DNA from: SCGC-AG-212-J23 sp036406675
Lineage (GTDB): Bacteria > Pseudomonadota > Gammaproteobacteria > Burkholderiales > SG8-39
DNA: 64,000 nucleotides
Reading direction: 5' to 3'
NCBI GenBank assembly: GCA_036406675.1
Contig: DASXAO010000089.1
Span: 1-64,000 of the forward strand
In this document: positions 16,907 to 25,952 of the stretch, piece by piece
Position numbering within the stretch: position 1 is the stretch's first letter
Layout: each line of letters opens with the position of its first letter
The notes under the pieces: generated by a model
Told to the model about the DNA's origin: nothing
What the model saw: only the letters and a program-made list of their open reading frames with translations
The model's database searches: none
Made by a program: the position numbers and the translations under genes

Positions 16907-18255
16907 GCGGCGCCGGGCAGCGTGAAGGCGAACACTGCACCGGCGTGGTTTCCGTGCTGCCCGCCGCGCTCGTCGTTGCGACGATGGCGGATGCTGCCGC
17001 CGTGCGCCTCGACCACCGAGCGGCAGATCGACAGGCCCAGGCCGAGCCCGCCGGGCTTGGTGGTGACGAACGGATCGAACAGGCGCTCGCTGGCCTCGCG
17101 CGGCACGCCGTCGCCGAGGTCCGAAACCGTGAACGTGCCGCTGCCGTCGCCTTCCAGCCGCGTCGCCACCGTGATGCGCCTTCGCTCGGGCGACAGCGTT
17201 TCGACCGCCTCCATGGCGTTGCGCACGAGGTTCAGCGCCACCTGCTCGATGAGCAGGCGGTCGGCGCGCACCGCGGGCGGCGTCGCCGAGAGGCGCCGCT
17301 CGAACGTGATGCCGGCGTCGCGCGCCGCGGGCTCGGCGAGCCGCAGCACCGCGCCGACCAGCTCGTTCAGGTTCTGCTCGGTGAACGCCGGCCCGGGCGG
17401 CCGCAGGAAATCCCTCAGGCGCTGGATGATCTTGCCGGCGCGCTTCGCCTGGTCGCGGCAGATGTGCATCGCCTGCTGCAGCTCGCCGCTGTCCGGGTCG
17501 CCCGATTGCAGCATGCGCATGCAGCTGTGGTTGTACGTGGCGATCGCCGCGAGCGGCTGGTTGAGCTCGTGCGCGATCGCCGAGGCGAACTCGCCGAGCG
17601 CGACGAGGCGCGCGGTGCGGTGCGCGGCGTCGCGGTGCTTGGCGAGAAGCTCGCGCGCGCGCCGCTCCTCGGTGACGTCGGAGAGCACGCACAGCCGCGC
17701 GCCGCGGACGTCGCTCCAGGAAAGAGGATTGGAGCGCAGCACGAACCAGCGGTCGGCGGCCGGGTTCTGCGTTTCGCCCGACTCGTTGAAGCGCGGCCGG
17801 GCGGCGCCGAACGTCTCGGCGTAGCGATGGTTGCTGTAGAGGATTTCGCCGTTGGCGGCGTCCTCCACGTAAACCGGGGCGTTCAGGCTTTCCAGGGCGG
17901 CGGTGAAGCGCTCCTCGGCGTGCCGCAGCGTCTCGCGCAAGCGTGCGACGAGGATCACCAGTCCGATGAGCAGCGCGGCCGCCGGACCGATCTCCACGAC
18001 ATCGGCGCGTGCGCCATACCAGCACGCCAGCGCAGCCGAAAGCACGACGAACCCCACGACGCGGCCTGACATCCAGCTTGCGAAGGCGACCGGCACGGTA
18101 TAGAGGAGACCAAGCCGGTAGCCGCCGCCGGTCAACGAATCGGCCGTAGCCACCAGAAGCACCAGGCCGAACGCGGTAAACACCGCGGCGCCCCGGCGCC
18201 ATCCGTCGCGCGCTAACGACGGTGCGGAAATCGGAAAAAAGCGGGTGGCGCGCAT
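16903..18255 (-). CDS. Membrane PAS-containing sensor histidine kinase (FixL/TtrS-like)
   Basis: 450 aa. Several N-terminal membrane helices (about 22-108) precede a PAS domain (about 112-200), a HisKA dimerisation helix with H229 in IAHELNQPLAAIATYNH, and an HATPase domain with N-box (LVRNAMEAV), G1 (SDLGDGVPREASERLF) and G2 (GGLGLGLSICRSVV) motifs. The ATG at 18255 immediately precedes the first helix; further upstream the frame is antisense to other genes. Coupled by a 4-nt overlap to its response regulator. The sensed signal is unknown. Confidence 0.92.
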   Translation of the reverse strand: MRATRFFPISAPSLARDGWRRGAAVFTAFGLVLLVATADSLTGGGYRLGLLYTVPVAFASWMSGRVVGFVVLSAALACWYGARADVVEIGPAAALLIGLVILVARLRETLRHAEERFTAALESLNAPVYVEDAANGEILYSNHRYAETFGAARPRFNESGETQNPAADRWFVLRSNPLSWSDVRGARLCVLSDVTEERRARELLAKHRDAAHRTARLVALGEFASAIAHELNQPLAAIATYNHSCMRMLQSGDPDSGELQQAMHICRDQAKRAGKIIQRLRDFLRPPGPAFTEQNLNELVGAVLRLAEPAARDAGITFERRLSATPPAVRADRLLIEQVALNLVRNAMEAVETLSPERRRITVATRLEGDGSGTFTVSDLGDGVPREASERLFDPFVTTKPGGLGLGLSICRSVVEAHGGSIRHRRNDERGGQHGNHAGAVFAFTLPGAA

Positions 18256-18346
18256 GTCGCGGAGCTTACCGTTAACCGACGCCCGCGCGCTCGCTAGGGT
18301 TTCCCCGTATTGTTGACGCGAAAGTGCTGGCTTAGCCTCGCGGGCG

Positions 18347-18381
18347 GGAACGCGGGCCAAGCGCAGGAACGCAGGCCAAGC
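18347..18381 (+). repeat. Short direct repeat upstream of a small gene
   Basis: Two copies of GGAACGCgGGCCAAGC (18347-18362 and 18366-18381) differ at one base and recur at a 19-nt interval. They lie in the leader between the divergent histidine-kinase gene and the 79-aa gene, so they could be a regulator-binding site or a simple tandem duplication. Confidence 0.4.
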
Positions 18382-18396
18382 TCTACCGAGGGGTGC

Positions 18397-18636
18397 ATGG
18401 CGCAGAACGAGGACAAGCTGAAAAAAACGGTCGCCGGCTTCGCCGTGCTGCTGACCACCGTCATGGAGATCGTGCGCGCGAAGGGCGCGAAGCCGATCGT
18501 GCTCGACGCCTATGACGACGCGGCCGACCAAATCATCGACGGCCTGCGCGGCAACGGGATCACGGATGAGGAGCTCCAGGCGATCCACAAGGCGCTCGCC
18601 CGCCTGCGCCTCGCCTTCGAGGAACAGAAGCCCTAG
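18397..18636 (+). CDS. Small conserved-looking hypothetical protein
   Basis: 79 aa, acidic and helical, without signal peptide or membrane helix. Its composition (VLDAYDDAADQIIDGLRGNGITDEELQAIHKALARLR split over two helices) suggests a compact helical protein. A GAGGGG ribosome site precedes the ATG. The stop overlaps the stop of the convergent threonine aldolase by 4 nt. I do not recognise the family. Codon use with G/C at third positions supports it being translated. Confidence 0.6.
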   Translation: MAQNEDKLKKTVAGFAVLLTTVMEIVRAKGAKPIVLDAYDDAADQIIDGLRGNGITDEELQAIHKALARLRLAFEEQKP

Positions 18637-19640
18637 ACCCCGAAGTAGCTCTCGAACGCCGCCAGCGCGCGCTCGATGCCGGCGGCGTCGACGTCGAGGT
18701 GCGTCACCAGCCGCGTTCTCGGTCCCGCCAGCGCGAGCACCCCGTGGTTGCGGAGGTGCTCCGCGAGGCTCGCTGCCTTCTCCGGTGGCAGGCACAGGAA
18801 CACCATGTTGGTATGGACCTCCACCGGCAGGTCGAGGGCGCGCAATCCGGCGGCCAGGCGCGCGGCGTTTCGGTGGTCCTCGGACAATCGCGCGACGTTG
18901 TGCTCGAGCGCGTAGAGCCCCGCGGCGGCGAGAACGCCCGCCTGCCTCATGCCGCCCCCCAGGATCTTGCGCGCTCGCTTCGCTTTCGCAATGAAGTCGG
19001 CCTTTCCGAGCAGCACGGTGCCCGCCGGCGCGCCCAGGCCCTTCGACAGGCAGGCCGACACCGAATCGAAACCCTTGCAGAGGTCCCGCACGCTCGTTTC
19101 GAGCTGGACCGCCGCGTTGAAGATCCGGGCGCCGTCCAGATGGGTCACCAGCTTCCTTCTGCCGGCGAGCCCGAGCGCTTCAGCGAGGTACTTCCTGGAA
19201 AGTACCCGGCCGCCAATCGTGTTTTCGAGCGCAAGAAGGCGCGTCCTGGCGAAATGCGGGTCGTCGGGCTTGATGGCGGCCTCGACCTCGGCGAGGTCGA
19301 GCGTGCCGTCGGGGCGGTTGGCGATAGCCTGGGGCTGGATCGAGCCGAGCACCGCGGCGCCGCCCGCTTCGTACCGGTAGCTGTGCGCTTCCTGGCCCAG
19401 GATCACCTCCTCGCCGCGCTGGCAGTGGCTCATCAGCGCCCCGAGGTTGGACTGGGTGCCCGACGGGAAGAAGAGCGCCGCCTCGAAGCCGAAGATCTCG
19501 GCCGCGCGCGCCTGCAGGCGGTTGACCGTGGGATCGTCGCCGAAGACGTCGTCCCCGAGCTCGGCCTCGAGCATCGCGCGTCGCATTGCGGCCGAAGGCC
19601 GCGTGACGGTATCCGAGCGCAGGTCTACGATAGCGGCCAC
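18633..19640 (-). CDS. ltaE: Low-specificity L-threonine aldolase
   Basis: 335 aa from a GTG at 19640, chosen because the family starts with IDLRSDTVTRPS almost at residue 1 and a longer start would overlap the divergent hydrolase gene. Conserved points: RSDTVT (8-13), the stacking His H86 (GQEAHSYRYEAGGAAV), D169 (HLDGARIFNA) and the PLP Lys K200 in CLSKGLGAP. The whole length follows E. coli LtaE. The enzyme cleaves L-threonine or allo-threonine to glycine and acetaldehyde in the cytoplasm. Confidence 0.94.
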   Translation of the reverse strand: MAAIVDLRSDTVTRPSAAMRRAMLEAELGDDVFGDDPTVNRLQARAAEIFGFEAALFFPSGTQSNLGALMSHCQRGEEVILGQEAHSYRYEAGGAAVLGSIQPQAIANRPDGTLDLAEVEAAIKPDDPHFARTRLLALENTIGGRVLSRKYLAEALGLAGRRKLVTHLDGARIFNAAVQLETSVRDLCKGFDSVSACLSKGLGAPAGTVLLGKADFIAKAKRARKILGGGMRQAGVLAAAGLYALEHNVARLSEDHRNAARLAAGLRALDLPVEVHTNMVFLCLPPEKAASLAEHLRNHGVLALAGPRTRLVTHLDVDAAGIERALAAFESYFGV

Positions 19641-19657
19641 GGGAGAAAGCTTAAACC

Positions 19658-20461
19658 ATGCGCTGCGCCGTCCTGGCCATTGCGGTTTCGCTCGCTTCAC
19701 CCCCTGTAGGGGCGCAAGTGGACGAAATCGTGACGGCGAAGCTCGAGGGTCGCAGCATCGCCGCGCTGGTGACTCGCCAGGAGGGCGCCAAGACCTTCAA
19801 GCAAGGCATCGCGATCTTCCCGGGGCACCCGGGCATTCTCAGGCTCCGCGAGGAGAACGGCCAGCCGCAATACGACCAGCGCGGCAACTTCCTGGTCCGC
19901 TCGCGGCGCCACTGGCTCGACGACGAGACTCTCACCGCGGTGCTGGATGCGCCGTCCGACCAGTGGACGAGCTTCACGCAGGACTTCCGCGCCACCCCGC
20001 GTTACGGCGCCGATGTCGCCGCGATCCTCAACGAGGTGTCGAAGCGCTACCCGGTGGCCGAATGGACCCTCGTCGGCACGAGCGAGGGCTCGATCAGCGC
20101 CTTCCACGCCGCGCGCATGAATCCGGCGCTCGCGAAGCGCGTCATCCTGACCTCGTCGGTGTTCAGCCCCGGGGCCAACGGACCGGGGCTCGCCGGCGCG
20201 AACTTTGGCCAGATGGCGACGCCGCTGCTCTGGGTACACCATCGCGACGATCCCTGCCAGTTCACCCAGTATCGCGACGCGACGCGCTACGCCGAGAAGA
20301 CCATGAGCCCGCTTGTCACGGTCCGCGGCGGCGGCCCGGAACAAGGTGGGGCGTGCCAGGCGCGCAGCCATCACGGCTATGTCGGCGTGGAGCGCGAAGT
20401 GGTGCTCGCGATGCGCTCCTGGGTGAAGACGGGGACGGTTCCGGCCGACGTCGGCCGCTGA
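19658..20461 (+). CDS. Secreted alpha/beta-hydrolase-fold protein
   Basis: 267 aa. A signal peptide (1-19, ending GAQ) is followed by an alpha/beta hydrolase-like domain with the nucleophile elbow LVGTSEGSIS (S142), a candidate acid in HHRDDPC and a candidate His in SHHGYVG. Probably a periplasmic esterase- or peptidase-like protein of unknown substrate. It is divergent from threonine aldolase with only 17 nt between starts. A short 46-aa reading frame follows. Confidence 0.75.
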   Translation: MRCAVLAIAVSLASPPVGAQVDEIVTAKLEGRSIAALVTRQEGAKTFKQGIAIFPGHPGILRLREENGQPQYDQRGNFLVRSRRHWLDDETLTAVLDAPSDQWTSFTQDFRATPRYGADVAAILNEVSKRYPVAEWTLVGTSEGSISAFHAARMNPALAKRVILTSSVFSPGANGPGLAGANFGQMATPLLWVHHRDDPCQFTQYRDATRYAEKTMSPLVTVRGGGPEQGGACQARSHHGYVGVEREVVLAMRSWVKTGTVPADVGR

Positions 20462-20503
20462 ATCGATAGAGGAGGTAGCCAGTCGGAGCTCTCCAAGACG
20501 ACG

Positions 20504-20644
20504 ATGCACGACGTGCTCGGCCGTGTGGTGACCGTGCGCCGCACCGAGCGCGACCCCGGAAACGGCGCCAGCACCACGCAGGCGGTCAAGTACCTGGTCA
20601 TCCAGATCTCCGACCCGACCAAGCCGGCGACCGTGCCCGAGTAG
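20504..20644 (+). CDS. Possible small protein or gene remnant
   Basis: 46 aa beginning MHDVLGRVVTVRRTERDP and ending TKPATVPE. The frame is open upstream to the preceding stop, and an AGGAGGT sits about 28 nt before the ATG, farther than usual. The regular beta-like segment (TTQAVKYLVIQISDP) and codon bias look real, so this could be a small gene or the tail of a deleted one. No family recognised. Confidence 0.35.
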   Translation: MHDVLGRVVTVRRTERDPGNGASTTQAVKYLVIQISDPTKPATVPE

Positions 20645-20658
20645 ATTTTCTCTCTGGG

Positions 20659-22533
20659 CTAGATCTCGACCCGCGTGCCGAGCTCGATCACGCGGGTGGT
20701 GGGAATGTTGAAGTAGTCCGTGACGCTCCCGGCGTTGCGTGCCATGGCGGCGAAGAGACGGTCGCGCCATCGCGTAAGGCCGTTGCCCGCCTTCACCGGC
20801 ACGATCTTCTCCCGCGACAGAAAGAAGGAGACCTGCATCGGGTCGAGCTCCACGCCGCAGCTTCCGCACATTGCGAGGTCACCCGCGAGATCGGGGCGGT
20901 TCATGAAGCCATAGCGCAGGCGTACCCTCCAACACTGATCACCGAGGTCCTCGCAGGCAAGCCGCTCCTCGATCGGCACCCAGGGCGTGTCGCGAAACTC
21001 GACCGTGAGAAACACCACCTGCTCGTGAAGCGCCTTGTAGTGCTTGAGGCTGTGCAGCAGCGCGTGCGGCGTGGCATCGGGCGTCGCAGTGAGGAAAACC
21101 GCCGTGCCCGGGACGCGTACCAGGGCCTCCCCTAGCAGCGAGCGCATGAACGCCTCGAGCGGCACCGACGCGCTGCGCAGCTGCAGGAAAAGCGCCTCCC
21201 GGCCGCGGCGCCAGCTCATCATCACGGTGAAGATCGCGGCGGCGAGCGCTAACGGAAACCAGCCGCCGTCGAGCACCTTGTGCAGCGCCGCGGCGAGGAA
21301 AACGCCCTCGATCAGCATGAAGAACCCGCTCGCGCCGACGCACAGCCAGAGCGGATAGCCCCAGCCGAACCGGATCACGAAAAAGGTGAGGAAGGTGGTG
21401 GCGAGCATCGTGCCCATCACCGCCACGCCGTAGGCGGAAGCGAGCGCTGTGGAGGAGCCGAATCCGACGACCGCCGCGGCCACCGCGGCCAGGAGGATCC
21501 AGTTGACCACCGGCACGTAGATCTGCCCGATGGTCTGCGCCGAGGTATGCAAGACGTTCATGCGCGGCAGATAGCCGAGGTGGATGGCCTGCCGCGTCAT
21601 CGAATAGGCGCCGGAGATCGTCGCCTGGGAGGCGATGATCGTGGCCGCGGTCGCCAGTCCCACCATGGGGTAAAGCGCCCATGAAGGATACGCAAGATAG
21701 AACGGGTTCTCGAGCGCCTGCGGGTTGTCGATCAGCAAGGCGCCCTGGCCGAAATAGTTGAGCACCAGCGCCGGCGCGACCAGGCCGAACCATGCCAGGC
21801 GAATGGCGCGCCTGCCGAAATGCCCCATGTCGGCATAGAGCGCTTCGGCGCCGGTGATGGCGAGCAGCACCGCGCCGAGCACGACGAACGAGGCGAAGCC
21901 ATGCGCGGTCGCGAAATGCAGCGCGTGCCGCGGGTCGAGCGCCCGCAGGATCGCGGGCTGATTGGCGATGTGCCACGCGCCAACGGCAGCGAGCGACAGG
22001 AACCACAGCGCGCAGATCGGCCCGAAAAGGAGACCGACGAAACCGGTGCCTCGCCTCTGGATCAGGAACAACCCAACGAGAATCGCAGTAGCCAGCGGCA
22101 CGACGTACGGCTTGAGCCCGGAGGTCCCGACTTCCAGGCCTTCGACGGCGGAAAGCACCGAGATGGCGGGCGTAAGCACGGCATCGCCGTAAAAGAGCGC
22201 CGCGCCGAACACGCCCACGACGAGAACCCAGGGGCGCCAACGCGAACGCTCGCCGATGGCACCCACTGCGAGCGCGAGCAGCGCCATGATGCCGCCCTCC
22301 CCGCGGTTGTTCGCGCGCAGCACCAGCAGCACGTATTTGAGCGACACCACGATCATCAGTGCCCAGAAAATCGCCGAAACGCCGCCCAGCACGTTCTCGG
22401 CCGTCAGGGGAATGCCGCGGTCCGGATTGAACGTTTCCTTCACCGCGTAGAGGGGACTGGTGCCGATGTCGCCGTAGACGACGCCGAGGGCGAGCAGCGC
22501 GAGCGAGGAGGTGGACGAACGTGGCGTGGACAT
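20659..22533 (-). CDS. kup: Kup-family potassium transporter (copy 1)
   Basis: 624 aa, full length for Kup. The N-terminal GDIGTSPLYA (from residue 21) is the family signature, followed by 12 helices and a cytoplasmic C-terminal domain (about 450-624). Kup proteins import K+ with protons. The copy at 27.7-29.6 kb is a clear paralogue that shares the order and endings of all segments (both end VIELGTR-EI). It is divergent from the KdpD-like kinase gene (92 nt between starts). Confidence 0.95.
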   Translation of the reverse strand: MSTPRSSTSSLALLALGVVYGDIGTSPLYAVKETFNPDRGIPLTAENVLGGVSAIFWALMIVVSLKYVLLVLRANNRGEGGIMALLALAVGAIGERSRWRPWVLVVGVFGAALFYGDAVLTPAISVLSAVEGLEVGTSGLKPYVVPLATAILVGLFLIQRRGTGFVGLLFGPICALWFLSLAAVGAWHIANQPAILRALDPRHALHFATAHGFASFVVLGAVLLAITGAEALYADMGHFGRRAIRLAWFGLVAPALVLNYFGQGALLIDNPQALENPFYLAYPSWALYPMVGLATAATIIASQATISGAYSMTRQAIHLGYLPRMNVLHTSAQTIGQIYVPVVNWILLAAVAAAVVGFGSSTALASAYGVAVMGTMLATTFLTFFVIRFGWGYPLWLCVGASGFFMLIEGVFLAAALHKVLDGGWFPLALAAAIFTVMMSWRRGREALFLQLRSASVPLEAFMRSLLGEALVRVPGTAVFLTATPDATPHALLHSLKHYKALHEQVVFLTVEFRDTPWVPIEERLACEDLGDQCWRVRLRYGFMNRPDLAGDLAMCGSCGVELDPMQVSFFLSREKIVPVKAGNGLTRWRDRLFAAMARNAGSVTDYFNIPTTRVIELGTRVEI

Positions 22534-22625
22534 GGCACGAGACTAAGGCTTGCCTGCCGGTCGCCGCCGCCGCAGACCCGATTCTTTACGCGTTCTTTAC
22601 GCCGCTGTTGCGCTAGAGTGGCCGC

Positions 22626-23708
22626 ATGAGCTGGCCTGGATACCGCTGGGTTGGCTACGGCGGGGCCGCCGCGGCCACCGTCGCGGCTACGCTGATCGGG
22701 CTCGGCATGCGAGCGCACTTCGAGCTGGTGAACATCGCGATGGTGTATCTGCTCGCGGTGGTGGCGGTCGCGCTTCGCTTCACGCGGGCGCCGACGATTC
22801 TGACCTCGGTGCTTTCGGTCGCCGCGTTCGACTATTTCTTCGTGCCGCCCAGCGGAGCCTTCTCGGTCGAGGACCCGCAATACCTGGTCACGTTCGCGAT
22901 GATGCTGGGCGTCGGCCTGATCATCTCCCAGCTCACCAGCAGCGTGCGCGCGCGCGCGCACGCTCAGGCGCGCCTCGCCCTGGAGGCCGAGACCGAGCGC
23001 ATCCGCAATGCGCTGCTCTCGTCGATCTCCCACGACCTGCGCACGCCGCTCGCCGTGATCTGCGGCGCGTCGTCGAGCCTGGCCGCGCGCCAGACGCTCG
23101 ACCCGGACGAGCGTAGCGCGCTGGCGCAGAGCATCTTCGATCACGCCCGCGACATGTCGGAGCTCCTTGCCAAGGTCCTCGAGATGACGCGCCTTCAGAG
23201 CGGCAGCATCGCCCTGCAGCGCGACTGGGCATCGCTGGGCGAGCTTCTCGGCGCGGTGCTGCGGCGCCTGCGCGAGCGGCTCGCGACCCACATGGTGATG
23301 ATCGAGCTGCCGGACGACCTGCCGCTCGTGCGCGTCGACAGCGTGCTGATCGAGCAGGTGCTCGCCAACCTGCTCGAAAACGCGGCCAAGCACACGCCGC
23401 CGCGCACCCTGATCAGGGTGCGGGCGCAAGCCGCCGGCGATGCGATGACGGTCTCGGTCGAGGACTTCGGCCCCGGGCTCCCCGACGGGGACCTGGACCA
23501 GCTCTTCGGCAAGTTCGAGCGCGGGGGCGGAAGCCACCGCGGCGGAATGGGCCTCGGCCTCGCCATCTGCCGCGCTATCGTGCGGCTGCACGGAGGCACC
23601 ATCCGGGCCGAGCGCCTGCCCGGTAGGGGCACGGCGTTCAATTTCACGCTGCCGCTGGAGCCGGTTCCGGCGATCGCCGCCGCCGACTGCGCGGTACAAA
23701 GTGGCTGA
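22626..23708 (+). CDS. Shortened KdpD-like sensor histidine kinase (no N-terminal KdpD/USP domains)
   Basis: 360 aa. It begins directly with the four-helix DUF4118 membrane block of KdpD (about 10-105, with AAFDYFFVPP), then a HisKA domain (SISHDLRTPLAVI), N-box (LANLLENAAKHT), G1 (EDFGPGLP) and G2 (GMGLGLAICRAIV). Full KdpD is about 900 aa and starts with an ATP-binding KdpD domain and a USP domain, both absent here, so c-di-AMP/USP input is lost. It overlaps kdpE by 8 nt. No kdpFABC is present; it is divergent from kup, its likely target. Confidence 0.9.
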   Translation: MSWPGYRWVGYGGAAAATVAATLIGLGMRAHFELVNIAMVYLLAVVAVALRFTRAPTILTSVLSVAAFDYFFVPPSGAFSVEDPQYLVTFAMMLGVGLIISQLTSSVRARAHAQARLALEAETERIRNALLSSISHDLRTPLAVICGASSSLAARQTLDPDERSALAQSIFDHARDMSELLAKVLEMTRLQSGSIALQRDWASLGELLGAVLRRLRERLATHMVMIELPDDLPLVRVDSVLIEQVLANLLENAAKHTPPRTLIRVRAQAAGDAMTVSVEDFGPGLPDGDLDQLFGKFERGGGSHRGGMGLGLAICRAIVRLHGGTIRAERLPGRGTAFNFTLPLEPVPAIAAADCAVQSG

Positions 23709-24396
23709 GACCCGCGGCACCATCCTGGTCGTCGAGGACGAGCCCGACATCCGCCGCTTCCTGCGCTCGTCGCTCGGCGGCGAGGGCTACAAGGTGGTCG
23801 AGTCCCCCGCCGGCCAGCGCGGCGCGCTGGACGCCGGATTGCACAAGCCCGACCTGGTCATAGTCGACCTCGGCCTGCCCGACCTCGACGGCGTCGAAGT
23901 GATTCGCAGGATCCGGGAGTGGTCGCCGATGCCCATCCTGGTCGTTTCGGCGCGCACCCAGGAGCGCTCCAAGATCGCGGCGCTGGACGCCGGCGCCGAC
24001 GACTATGTCACGAAGCCTTTCGGCGTGGGCGAGCTACTGGCGCGGGTCCGGGTGGCGCTGCGCCACGCGCTGCGCCCCCCTTCGGGCAAGGCACTCGGCC
24101 TGGGGGAGGTGACGCTCGACTTCGAAAAGCGCCGGGCGACGCGAGCCGGTGCCGAGATCCGTCTCACCCCGATCGAGTTCAGGCTGCTCGCCTGCCTCGC
24201 CAAGCACCTCGGGATGGTGGTCACGCACCGGCAGCTCCTGCGCGAAGTGTGGGGCCCATCGCACGCCGAGCACACGCACTACCTGCGCATCTACATGAAG
24301 CAGCTGCGCGAGAAGCTCGAGCCCGACCCCGTGCGGCCGCGGCATCTCGTCACCGAGACCGGGGTCGGCTACCGCCTGCTGGCGGATGAGGCGTGA
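23701..24396 (+). CDS. kdpE: KdpE-like OmpR-family response regulator
   Basis: 231 aa with a GTG start inside the end of the kinase gene. The receiver domain has the acidic pair (VEDEPD), phosphoacceptor Asp in IVDLGLPDLDG and Lys in VTKPFG. The C-terminal winged helix (LTPIEFRLLACLAKHLGMV, HRQLLREVWG, HYLRIYMKQLREKLE) is very close to KdpE. In other bacteria it activates kdpFABC under K+ limitation; here the nearest K+ genes are the two kup copies. Confidence 0.93.
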   Translation: MAETRGTILVVEDEPDIRRFLRSSLGGEGYKVVESPAGQRGALDAGLHKPDLVIVDLGLPDLDGVEVIRRIREWSPMPILVVSARTQERSKIAALDAGADDYVTKPFGVGELLARVRVALRHALRPPSGKALGLGEVTLDFEKRRATRAGAEIRLTPIEFRLLACLAKHLGMVVTHRQLLREVWGPSHAEHTHYLRIYMKQLREKLEPDPVRPRHLVTETGVGYRLLADEA

Positions 24397-24410
24397 GGAA
24401 ATGCCGGCTG

Positions 24411-24524
24411 CTACGCGAGAATCAGGGCGAGCAGGTGGATGGCGAGCGGAAGAGCGAAGAGGCCCAGGAACAGCACGAACTCCATCGTGCCTCGCTCCCA
24501 TGCCTTGCTGAGCATCCTCGCCAT
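24411..24524 (-). CDS. Possible small single-helix membrane protein
   Basis: 37 aa on the strand opposite kdpE: a basic N-terminus (MARMLSKAWERGTME) then one hydrophobic helix (FVLFLGLFALPLAIHLLALI). A second ATG inside could also start it. It is convergent with kdpE and lies before the NRAMP-like gene. It resembles the very small membrane subunits that accompany ion pumps in size only; it is not recognisably KdpF. Confidence 0.4.
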   Translation of the reverse strand: MARMLSKAWERGTMEFVLFLGLFALPLAIHLLALILA

Positions 24525-24649
24525 GCGCGCACTGTAGCGACTGCGGCGCGAATGCGGGATCAAAGCTTGTCAAATCTGGCCGGGGCCGCGACTTTCTGCC
24601 GCTTCATTCCGTCAGCCCGGCGTCAGCGGATCGCGCTTACCATCGCCCG

Positions 24650-25942
24650 GTGAAACGCGAGCCCGAACTCATTGACGAATTTGGCGACCAGGACCGCGGC
24701 GGCGTGCCGCTGCTGAAGCGGCTCGGGCCGGGCCTCATCACCGGAGCCGCTGACGACGACCCGAGCGGCATCGCCACCTACTCCCAGGCCGGCGCCCAGT
24801 TCGGCTACGGGCTGCTGTGGTCGGTGGTGTTCACCACGCCGCTGATGATCGGCATCCAGATCGTCAGCGCGCGCATCGGCCGGGTCACGGGGCACGGCCT
24901 CGCCGCGAACATCCGCGACCACTTCCCGCGGCCGCTGCTTTACTTCATCGTTTGCCTCCTCCTGGTCGCGAACACGTTCAACATCGCCGCCGATGTCGGC
25001 GTCATGGGCGACGCGCTGGTGCTCCTCGCCGGCGGCCAGAGCTCGATCTACATCGTGTTCTTCGCGCTGGTATCGCTCACCCTGCAGGTCTTCATCCCCT
25101 TTCCGCGCTACGCGCCCCTCCTGAAGTGGCTCACGCTCGCCCTCTTCGCCTATGTCGGAACGGTGCTGGTGGTGCCGTTTCCCGGGGCGGCGCTGCGCGG
25201 GACGCTGATCCCGCAGATCGCCTGGCGCCCCGACTATGTCGGGATGCTGGTGGCGGTGCTCGGAACGACGATCAGCCCGTATCTCTTCTTCTGGCAGGCG
25301 TCGCAGGAGGTCGAGGAGCAGCGCGCCACGCCCGGCCACGAGCCCTTGCGCGAGGCGCCGGACCAGGCGCGCGCGCACCTCGCCCGCATCAAGCTCGACA
25401 CCTACCTCGGGATGCTGTACTCGAACCTCATCGCGTTCTGCATCATGCTGACCACCGCCGCCACCCTGCACGCAGCGGGAGCGCAGGACATCCAGGACGC
25501 GGCGCAGGCGGCACAGGCGCTGCGGCCGCTTGCGGGCGAGTTCGCCTTCGCGCTGTTCGCCGCCGGCATCATCGGCACCGGGCTGCTTGCCGTGCCGGTG
25601 CTCGCCGGCTCGGCCGCCTACGCGGTCGCCGAGACTTTCCGCTGGCCGATCGGCCTCGGCCTGCCGCTCGCCGAGGCGCGCGGCTTCTACGCCATCCTGA
25701 CCGTGGCCACCCTCCTCGGCGTGGCGATCGACCTGTCCGGGATCGACTCGATGAAGGCGCTGGTCTGGGCAGCGACGCTGAACGGCGTGGTCTCGGTTCC
25801 CATCATGGCGGTGATGATGCTGCTCGCCGCCAAGCCCGCCGTGATGGGCCCGTTCGTCGTCACCGGGCGCCTGCGGGCGCTCGGCTGGTTCGCCGTGGCC
25901 GTGATTGCGGCAGCGGTGGCGGCGATGTTTGCGCTGCTCTAG
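24650..25942 (+). CDS. NRAMP-related divalent metal transporter with altered metal-site motifs
   Basis: 430 aa, about 11 helices. Helix 1 carries DDDPSGIATYSQAGAQFGY where classical NRAMPs have DPGN, and helix 6 carries TTISPYLFFWQASQ where they have the MPH motif. The canonical Asn and Met that bind Mn2+/Fe2+ are therefore not present, a pattern seen in NRAMP-related branches with other substrates such as Mg2+ or unknown ones. A GTG start was chosen, as it sits just before the conserved RLGPGLITGA. It lies 11 nt upstream of the oxygenase gene. Confidence 0.88.
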   Translation: MKREPELIDEFGDQDRGGVPLLKRLGPGLITGAADDDPSGIATYSQAGAQFGYGLLWSVVFTTPLMIGIQIVSARIGRVTGHGLAANIRDHFPRPLLYFIVCLLLVANTFNIAADVGVMGDALVLLAGGQSSIYIVFFALVSLTLQVFIPFPRYAPLLKWLTLALFAYVGTVLVVPFPGAALRGTLIPQIAWRPDYVGMLVAVLGTTISPYLFFWQASQEVEEQRATPGHEPLREAPDQARAHLARIKLDTYLGMLYSNLIAFCIMLTTAATLHAAGAQDIQDAAQAAQALRPLAGEFAFALFAAGIIGTGLLAVPVLAGSAAYAVAETFRWPIGLGLPLAEARGFYAILTVATLLGVAIDLSGIDSMKALVWAATLNGVVSVPIMAVMMLLAAKPAVMGPFVVTGRLRALGWFAVAVIAAAVAAMFALL

Positions 25943-25952
25943 GATACATGCC

